Origin: Prinsepia uniflora
Taxonomy: Eukaryota > Streptophyta > Magnoliopsida > Rosales > Rosaceae
DNA: 64,000 bases
Reading direction: 5' to 3'
NCBI GenBank assembly: GCA_032719365.1
Contig: CM064873.1
Span: forward strand, 33,023,742-33,087,741
Within the stretch, counting starts at the first letter, position 1. Each line of letters starts with the position of its first letter. This document shows, piece after piece, positions 56,220 to 64,000 of the stretch. Position numbers and translations under genes: made by a program. The notes under the pieces are model-generated. The model did no database searches. It worked only from the letters and a program-made list of their open reading frames with translations, and was not told the DNA's origin.

Positions 56220-58266
56220 TGTCAGGGCCCACCCCTAATCCCCCGGGATTAAGGGCCAAACCCTGCTCCCGTCTAACTTACGCGTGACACGAAGGTTAAA
56301 CTGACGTCCAACCTCCATGTAACACGTAAGTCGGACAATGGATTGTCGATCAAATCATCCTCAAAGTATCCGGCCTTCCCATAGTGCGTCGAAACTACTG
56401 TGGATCTCAGATGTGATGTCTCCATCACTTTCGACCAACAGCCCGCACCGCAACAACCTGGAGGGTATCAAAAACACGAAAAGATTGTGAGTGGACAAAA
56501 ATAAAGAATAAGTTCAAAAACAGTTAACAGAAAACATAATTACATTTATGCCCTCCGTTTCAAAAACCAATGCATGCATATCAAAGTTATGCTATAAAAC
56601 CATGTAGGACAAGCCAAACACATTTTCTTTCTCTCAAATTCCGGGCCTCAGCCCAAAACCATCAAAAACCATAGTCACCCAATCTCCGTGAAATACAAAA
56701 CACATTTAAAACCACATTTCCAACCCTCGAACCATTTGAAAACCTTTTTCCATTTCTGAATCTGAATCCAAAACTCATCTCTATCATCCCTTTCCAAATC
56801 CGAGTCCGAAACTGTCATTCCGTAAATTAGGGTTAAGACAGTGATTAAGATGGGATTAGTGAGCTTAATCGGTGGTTAGTTCCGTGAGGTTGAAGGTTTA
56901 GGGTCCCGGTTCGTTACGTTTAGGACCCGGAGATTTTTGGGGAAAATTAGGACAGTCTTAGTAGACGTGTTAGTGACGTACTTTGGTGACTTGTGACAGG
57001 ATCGGGACTTCCCGAGGAAGCTGAGGAACGTACGGGACGTACGGGACGCGAGTGACGTGCCCGGTATCTGTGAGTGGACCCCTTCTCTAAACTCGAGCAT
57101 GCATAACTGTTTTTAATTACTTGTTTTATGGTTTTACATGTGATTTCATGATTGATGAATATGCTATGTTGGTTTTACATAATTGCACGTTTTTTCGAGA
57201 AAGTACGGTTTTTAGCACATTTTACGAGTAAAGTTTGGATTCTGATTTCGATGCCATGAATTGGGGTTTTCAAACGATGAGTGGTTTTCAATGATATTAA
57301 ATGGGTTTTGAGACGTGATTTGATAATCGAGATTTTCGGTTTTGAAATCGGATTTCGGAAATCGGAATTTGGTTTTAAAGTTGAAATGTGGAATTCCGGA
57401 TTTGGGTTCGGAATGACGGTTCTGGACGCCAGAAGGGCATCAGACCGGTGATTTCGGATTCGGGTTTGGATGTGGATTTAGAAATGGTTTCCAATGGTTT
57501 TGATTGGATTTGCTGGATCTGGTTATTGGGTTTAAAGACCCGGATATTGTGATTGACGGGGGACGGTCCCGGATTGGGTTTAAAGACCCGGATTGAGTTT
57601 AAAGACTCGGATATATTGATATTTCCCCCGTAGGCCTGTTGAGTTTAAAGACTCGGATATTATTGAGACCTGGATTAAGTGTAAAGACTCGGAAGTTTAA
57701 AGACTCGGATAGATCCAGCAGGTTTGATCGGATAATGATTGTTTGAGACTTATGTTTTATGATATGGTTTTATGATGTTTATGACGTGATTTCTGTATCT
57801 GCCTTCAATTCTGTTTTTATGACTATCTTTATGTGATTTATAACTGATTTCAGTAAATGGATTATGCATGTGTGATTTCAAAACGGAAGGCCAAAACCCT
57901 GGTTTTCTTATGAAATGGTTTTTGGAAACTCTTCTTTTATTTATGGTCCACTCACACCTTCTGTTTTAAATTGCCCTCCAGGTCGTGGAGCTAGCGCGGG
58001 GGTTGACGTTGAGGCAGCGTCGGAGGTATAGAATACTCGAGAGTGACCTCGGAGTGCTTTAGATTTTCCGTTGTGCGTATACCTTGTTTATCGGTTTTCT
58101 TTCCTTTGTATTGGGTACTATGCTCTGTAAAACTTTGACTTCGGGATGCTTAAATTATCTTCTGCGTCTGGCATGTAGTTTGGTGGTTTTTCGTGAGGTT
58201 ACTTTGGTTTTTGTGTCGGGGTGTCAGACGCATGCTACTCGGGTATGACCGAGGTGGGTCCTGACA
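56220..58266. mobile_element. Inverted double-LTR insert S9; target duplication CCTAA
   Basis: Both outer ends are the same LTR terminus in opposite orientation: TGTCAGGGCCCACC on the left, and GGTGGGTCCTGACA on the right. CCTAA (56215-56219) is repeated at 58267-58271. From 56220 to about 56825 the sequence reads in the plus orientation of the group. From about 56826 to 58266 it reads in reverse and is a nearly whole LTR with an internal deletion near 56880. The two halves meet head to head near 56825. Confidence 0.85.
57525..57715. repeat. GAGTTTAAAGACTC / GGGTTTAAAGACCC array (S9)
   Basis: Reverse-complement form of the arrays in S3 and S4: GGGT...ACCC modules near 57528 and 57576, and GAGT...ACTC modules near 57596, 57640 and later, one decayed to AAGT. 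Confidence 0.8.
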
Positions 58267-59214
58267 CCTAACATCCCATACGTCATGCCACGATCTAAGG
58301 CTACGCGTGCTACTCGGGGTCTCTCCGAGCCTATCTATCAAATCCCAGATGTTTGACGTCATAGAAGTCTAATAATAGCAATCCTGCTCCTGAGTCACTA
58401 TCCGGTCTGGTCGCTTCGTGCAATGACCCCTCGCAGGCAATGGGCCGTGACTACCCCAGTGTCCCAGACAGCTGGAAGAGACCATCCACATATCGACATA
58501 TAAGGATCGTATATGGAAAATATTTTATACATCCTTTTAAAAAAATTCAAAGAGGCCCTGCCCGGAATTTCCATAAAATCATCGTAAATCCATTTCGTAA
58601 ACCATAACTGGACCTCAAGCCCGATAGTGTAAACCAAATGGGTCTCAGCCCGATACCTCATTAAATCAAATGGACTTAAAGTTCGGGAGTTCATAAATCA
58701 AATGGGTCTCATGTATGAATTCATATTTCCAAATCCGAAATCTTCCCTTCAAACCAAAATACCAGCACGTATAAACACAGTATAAAACCATAAACCTCGA
58801 AATACATACAAATATGTAAATCATAAATACCACAATCATAATGATAGATATCATATATATAAAACATATAAAAAGGTTATGCATGCATCATATTTAGAAA
58901 GCAAAATTTCACTCACAGGCCATCCTAACTACGCCTTGATACGCATGCATAAGCCTCCCTAGGGGTAATTCTCCATCTCCGGAACTTCCGAACTTGTCCA
59001 GATCACAGCAAAGGTCACTAACGGACTCTATAAGTTCATACCTAAAACTTATGAACATTACTAGCCTTGGAACGCGTCTCGAGGCTAAAAACCTCAATTT
59101 GACCAACCTAACGATCTCCGATCGATCTGAAAACACCACCATTAGATACAAATCATTGAAACTTTTAAAATGTCAATGGTCCCACCTCAAAATTCATGCT
59201 CATGCGCCCCCACG

Positions 59215-59420
59215 CGCGTGGTCAACGTAAGGTCAATGATCAGGTCAAAGTCAACGGGCAGGTCAACGCTGACGTCATCGTTGAAGTCGGCATGATGTCA
59301 GCTTGACAAATTCCGACACCTGTCAGATCTTATAATGCGACGTGTCAACATGCCACAGGTCCACGTCACTGACATGTCTGTGCTGACTGTGCACTAACAT
59401 GTGACACGTGTCGCCTCACG
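59215..59420 (-). promoter_or_regulatory. Cluster of GTCA/ACGT motifs in S8 U3
   Basis: This GC-rich 200-bp tract holds TGACGTCA (about 59270), CACGTCA and TGACATG phrases, ACACGTGTCG (about 59405), and repeated GGTCAA units. ACGT-core motifs are bZIP and bHLH binding cores. The tract is not obvious in the other LTRs. Function is inferred only from motif content. Confidence 0.4.
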
Positions 59421-60471
59421 ATTAGTCCATCTCTAACAGTTGTTAGTTGAACATGTCATACCTGACATGATGATGTCATTGTTGACGCCACCTCGTCTTC
59501 AACCTCCGTCCGAGTCCTGTAATTTGGGTTGCACAGACCTACAACCCGACCCGACCTTAACTCCTTCGATTTCAACCCGTTTTTATACCAAATTGTTCCT
59601 ACCGACTCGTCTAGTCATTCCCAATAGATCTATGTCATCAAAACTACCAAAAACTAACCAAATCATACCTGTTCATGGACGAACAGTAACCGACCACCGA
59701 TAAACTTGGATTCCGGCCAACCCGGTCACCGTTGCCCTCGAATCCAAGCCCCCTGAGTTCGTATGTGTCCCCATATCATAACCCAATCCATAAAATCGAC
59801 CAATAAACACTTAAGATCTAACATCCAATTTTTGAACTTAAAAACGGTTTACGGTTTACCTTCGAAACTCTAACCACAGTGCATCGTCGTCTACCCCGTG
59901 GCCACCACCATCATCATCTCCGTCTACTCTCTCTTTTTCATTCACAGGCCATCATCATTGGATGAGGATTGAAGGGTTTTTGTGCGGGTTGGGTTACATG
60001 GGTTTGAAAGGGTTTTCACGAGTTAAGGAAGAATGGAGAAGATGAAAAGGAAGGATGAAGATAATAGCCCCACAATTTAGGGATTTGGGCCAATTAGATG
60101 GGTGACACTTGTCACTCATCTGGTGGTCCCCACCAGATAGTTATCCAATCCCATTATGCCATAGGTCGACATTTCTCAGTTTACGTGAATAGTATCGATT
60201 CTCGTTTTAGACCTGTAACTTTCCCGTCGAACGTTCGATTTTGACGTGCCGCTTGTCTACGGACTCGTAATATTCTGATCTACGTAACTGTCCTCGGTCC
60301 TCGTGCATTTGACCACCCAGGTCAAAAGTAAATATTTTATCCATTCCCAGGGGCAAAATGGTCAGTTGACACCGTCCGTCCCTATTGTCTCGACTAATCA
60401 GGGATTAGTCACGACAATCCTTAATTACTCCTTAATTAATCTTGAAATTCGGGACAGATTGTTACAATTTT

Positions 60472-60900
60472 GGTTCTATTTGTTACTTTGGATAGTAAAT
60501 GATTTGTTGTTGGAAGTTAAACACTATATGGCTTTTAAACCATTTCTTATCGTGGGCATTTGAAGCCTTCAGTTCAGATAGGACTTGGCCCCCATTTATG
60601 CTAGTAGATTTTGAATATTCTGCCTAAAATCCGTCGGGTATTAAGAAGGAATGATCTACATTCTATCTTTATCAACTTAGGAAATGATAGTTATAGTGGT
60701 TCAGATTATTCATACTCACTATCATTTCATATTTTTTTAGATTTGAATGCTAAATGGGTAAGGTAGTCTTGTGCACTTTGACCACAAAACGCAGGAATCC
60801 TTTAATCTTTGATTTTGGGTCGGCATGATAGTCTTTTTAACCTTCTAGGCATCATTTCTGCAAGTTTCTTGTTTTTCACCAGTTTGAATCTTTTTTGGTT
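60472..60900. other. Unassigned stretch right of S8
   Basis: AT-rich; presumed continuation of the kinesin pseudogene intron or its flank. No exon is recognised. Confidence 0.4.
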
Positions 60901-60902
60901 TT

Positions 60903-61800
60903 ATGGCGAACTCTTCTCAGTCACTTTCCATGTGTAGAAAGGATAGCCATTCATCCATTGAGCTAGACCACATGTTTAGTGAGGAGGATGAGGTTAGATT
61001 TCTTCGTGTAAAAAATATTTTTGCATGTCTTCCTTGATAAAGATCCACCATAATCAAAGGAGATCGAGGATCAATCTCCTTGTTTCTTCAGTGTCAACAA
61101 TCAATGGAATCTTTCAGATTCCTTCCTAATCTGTACATAGTATCAGTGTAGATACCTACCTAGTTAGGTTTACGATTTCCTTCCTAGCTTAGGTGTATTT
61201 CCTACTTAGTCTCTACTAGAACTAGTACATATAGGCCAATATATTGTAAGTAACTTAACTTTTGAATAACACGGAATATTCATACCATTTTATTCCCCTC
61301 AATGATTTTTCTCGTTTCTTTCAGAAATTATCAAATTTTTCTACATCACCAAAGCACTCTGTTCCAACTGAGTGTGTCATTATTGATGTTCCGGACAGTG
61401 AACCTAGGGATTTCAGTATTTTGGATGTTGAGGATAAGATTGGGAAGCCACAGATAAAGCTATTAGAATTCTCTTACTTTCATTGTTTTCTATTTTCTGT
61501 TATCTCTTTGCATAGGCCGACCTTCTAATCGTTTAGTCCCATATAGATGTTGGTATTGATTGAGAGTATGTTTGGATGAAAAACTGCAAAATTCCAAGGA
61601 ATTAAAATTAGGAACTTTAAAATTAAGGGATTTCCAATATTATAGGATATTTTGAGAATGTGTAGGATTTTTGCTTTGTTGGAGCTTATGTTTGATTGAA
61701 TATTTTTTTTAATATTATAGTGGGAGAAGAGAACGATTAGTACTTACATGAAAAAGGAGATAGATGAAGTGCGTGGTGAGTGGGCAAATTTTTTAGGAAA
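60903..61800 (+). other. Exon-like blocks of an unidentified gene or pseudogene
   Basis: Three plus-strand coding-like blocks lie here. One starts with ATG at 60903 and ends near 61010 at GT (MANSSQSLSMCRKDSHSSIE start). One at about 61323-61490 reads LSNFSTSPKHSVPTECVIID followed by VPDSEPRDFS. One at 61711-61796 follows a TATTATAG acceptor-like site and reads WEKRTISTYMKKEIDEVRGE. They may be later exons of the kinesin-6-like pseudogene or belong to another gene. I do not recognise a family. Confidence 0.35.
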
Positions 61801-62166
61801 TTATGTAACGTAAGTTTATGTAGCATATAACATGACTCAGTATAATTGAATAGTACAACCTAAACAATGTACTTTTATGTTAATTTTGCCTTTTTTTGGT
61901 TGTATGTTGAGAGACGTGTACTTAGCTACATAGCTTAGTGTTTAATGCTTAGTTTTAGCGTATCACATGCCAATATATTGTACAATTTTAATGCAAGCAG
62001 TTTGTTAACCAATCTACTATGTTTAATTAGCATCAAGAAAGGAAAATCAAGAAAAAAACAAAGTCAAGTAAAAAAAAATGGAATTTACAAAGCTTCAGAC
62101 AAAAGTTATTGAAATAAGGAAATGGCATATGAGATAAGGAAATGGCAAGGAAGGAAAAAAAGGATG

Positions 62167-62433
62167 CAAAGTTTATGATTCTCACGCATCATGGCTTACC
62201 TTCTTTGCAAGGAGTGGCTTTTGTTGTCTTTAAAAAAACCAATATAAGGAAGGGTTAGCTGCTAAAGAGTTACTTGCGTGGCTTACTCAAAATAGGTCAA
62301 AGTTTATGATGCTCACGCATCATGGCTCACCTTCATTGTAAGGAGTGGCTTTTGTTGTCTTTGAAAAAAAAAACAAATATAAGGAAAGGTTAGCTGCTAA
62401 TGAGGTACTTGCATGGCTTAATCAAAATAGGTC
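62167..62433. repeat. Tandem duplication of about 131 bp
   Basis: Copies 62167-62297 and 62298-62433 share CAAAGTTTATGAT, CTCACGCATCATGGCT, AAGGAGTGGCTTTTGTTGTC and the AATAGGTCA end, with scattered substitutions and a length change in an A tract. Confidence 0.88.
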
Positions 62434-62760
62434 AAGCAATATATCACAGAGTACAAGCAAATGAGAAGCAAAGGAAAAGAGCAAGGAGCTCACTAATGAA
62501 TGGCCTTGAGGGTGTCGTGCAAGACATAGTAGCAAATCGGTGAATAGTTGCACGAAAAAGCTACAGGGAAACATAGGGTAACGAATAAAAAAAGAAAGAA
62601 AGAAATCCGGTCTATTTCTTTTATGGACGTTTGTCCAGGATCTTCTTGATTTGGTTTTGAGAGCTAATCTCATCAATAAATAAGGATATGTAGAGATCTA
62701 TTAGAAGTTTGGTTGATTTACTTCAGGAGATACATTTGAAGCTTGGCTTAGAAATTCGTT
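62434..62760. other. Unassigned, possible coding remnant
   Basis: The plus strand gives a lysine- and arginine-rich phrase (QANEKQRKRARSSLMNGLEG) at about 62452-62515, ending at a stop. No family is recognised. The minus-strand open frame at 62422-62676 looks like its antisense. Confidence 0.3.
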
Positions 62761-62769
62761 ACAATCGGG

Positions 62770-64000
62770 TGATAAGTCACAAATTAAGCATCATTTCAAT
62801 GTTATTTCTTATCCCTTTTACTTATCTTTTGATTATAATCATTCAAACAATAGGATAAAATGATCTCTTTTGTGAAGTTTGTGCAGATTGCTTAGTTGAG
62901 GTTTAAATCATGTTTTATAATGAAATGTGATCTTTCCGAGGCTAAATATTTAAGGACTCATCAAGGACTCATAAAGGGCCTCATCATCTCCCATTTACAT
63001 GACTAAGATCCACCAAGACCCTAAAAGTCACGGCCTAGCCCCTAGAAGCCCACAAAATGCGGTTAAAGGTGTTTTAGGGGGTTTACTTGTGCATCAAGTA
63101 ACTTTGAACGAATTTTCCTTCCTTTCTCAATGAGGAATGACATGGATTGACTTGGATAAGAAGACTTAATTATATTCCTAATCAGATCTTGAAGTTAAAG
63201 AGGCAAGAAACAAGGACAAGGAAGTTTCTTGGAAATTAAGAAACCATCTTATACATGGCTAGGGTTAATTAACTTCCCTAGCCGCAATTTATCATGTTTC
63301 CTTTATTTTAGGGCAATGTAATCTGATTTAGGATAGCATTAAATGAATTCCTAGTCAAAGATAAAGTCAAGAAGTGGAAAGAATGAAGGAAAGGGACTCC
63401 TTGTACAAGAAGGATACAAAAAATGGATAACTACGGTTTTTCACAAAAAACGGCTAACTATGGGGCTGTTTTCCCTTTTATTTGAGGGAGATGTTAGGGC
63501 AGGTGTTTGGGGTTATAAATAGATGTTTTCTCATTGTTTTTTGGGGCCGAATTTTCCTATTGAAGGTCCCCAAAACTCTATCAAAATTCGTACTTCAATC
63601 CTTGTTCTTAGTTTAGAGTTTTGTAATTTAATTCAAGCACTCTTTATAATTCAAGCATCTTCAAATTCAGCATGTCTACCTTGAGGGAGTTTTCCTTCAT
63701 CTCTTTTAATCATTGTCCTTTTATTATTTCTTGCTTTATTTATATTTGTGCACCTTTTAATTATGTGCTTGTTTTATTCAATAATGTTTGAGTAGTGTAA
63801 TTAGGGCTAGGGTTACTTGAAGCCCTAGCCATGTCAGTTCGTGTTTAATTTATGGCTCTTGATTATGATTGCTATGAATGCCTGGATTTGTTGGATTACT
63901 GCGCTTCATGAACTCAATTTATGCTTATAACTTAGCTACCTTATTTGTGTATAATTCTCGATGTCATTGCTTGACGGATCACCTTAATGTTTGTGTTCAC
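62770..64000. other. Unassigned AT-rich stretch, possibly LTR-like
   Basis: No coding sequence is seen. A TATAAATA box lies at 63514-63521 within GGTTATAAATAG, followed by a T-rich leader-like stretch, which resembles a retrotransposon U3/R junction. No terminal repeats or primer-binding site are visible before the window ends. Confidence 0.3.
63514..63521 (+). promoter_or_regulatory. TATA-box-like sequence
   Basis: TATAAATA preceded by GGT and followed about 30-60 bp later by pyrimidine-rich sequence. It is a candidate core promoter only. Confidence 0.35.

Larger units (their letters stand above)
55686..60466 (-). mobile_element. Solo LTR S8 in a kinesin intron, split by S9; target duplication CTTTT/ATTTT
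   Basis: The left part (55686-56219) begins TGACACGACTCATCCC, and the right part (58272-60466) ends GGGACAGATTGTTACA. The flanks CTTTT (55681-55685) and ATTTT (60467-60471) agree at four of five bases. Without S9 it is about 2.7 kb. It keeps GTGAGTGGAC at 55905 and a degraded partner TTCACTCACAGG near 58906. Confidence 0.88.

Overview
The window is plant nuclear DNA, most likely from a eudicot. It holds a land-plant-specific Rab5 gene (RABF1/ARA6 type) with eight exons, pieces of other plant genes, and several plant retrotransposon lineages (Athila-like, Tekay/Del-like chromovirus, Ty1/copia, an L1-type LINE and a TRIM). Only one gene looks intact: RABF1 on the minus strand at 21464-24355. 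Other host-gene sequence is broken: a SKP1-like pseudogene (19905-20334), a 5' fragment of an alcohol dehydrogenase gene (27992-28609), and a kinesin-6-like pseudogene (about 49855-55510) whose exons and introns carry LTR insertions.

Layout. 1-7663: decayed Athila-like pol (+) split by a 3.3-kb solo LTR, then a minus-strand gypsy gag, its primer-binding site and its 5' LTR, which itself contains a smaller inverted LTR. 7664-11445: minus-strand copia gag and LTR edge, a TRIM with target duplication CATCA, then AT-rich sequence. 11446-19427: a decayed but complete-ended Ty1/copia element (target duplication GAAAC) with a 3.1-kb solo LTR (AAGAC) inside. 19428-24940: gene island with the SKP1-like pseudogene and RABF1. 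24945-27870: 5'-truncated LINE. 27992-29909: ADH fragment and unassigned sequence. 29910-48098: a four-level nest, in which a solo LTR (ATATA) is split by a Tekay-like chromovirus (CCTAA), which is split by two further solo LTRs (TTTCA; ACCTA/ACCGA). 48099-60466: kinesin-6 pseudogene with a solo LTR in an exon, and another in an intron that carries an inverted double-LTR insert (CCTAA). 60467-64000: exon-like blocks, a tandem duplication and LTR-like AT-rich sequence.

The related long LTRs read TGTAAC...CCTGTCA in their coding direction. This was fixed from the polypurine tract and the pol orientation of the chromovirus at 31325-46623. They outnumber complete elements by far, and most have matching 5-bp target duplications, so solo-LTR formation has dominated here.

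The most unusual structure is inside these LTRs. Many carry tandem arrays of 13-14-nt mini-palindromes whose arm sequences change in a compensatory way. In most copies the arrays are bracketed by the inverted pair GTGAGTGGAC / GTCCACTCAC about 0.9-1.3 kb apart. The U3 side of several carries a conserved 24-bp palindrome made of two TGACGT cores. I know of no description of this combination, but I could not search for one.
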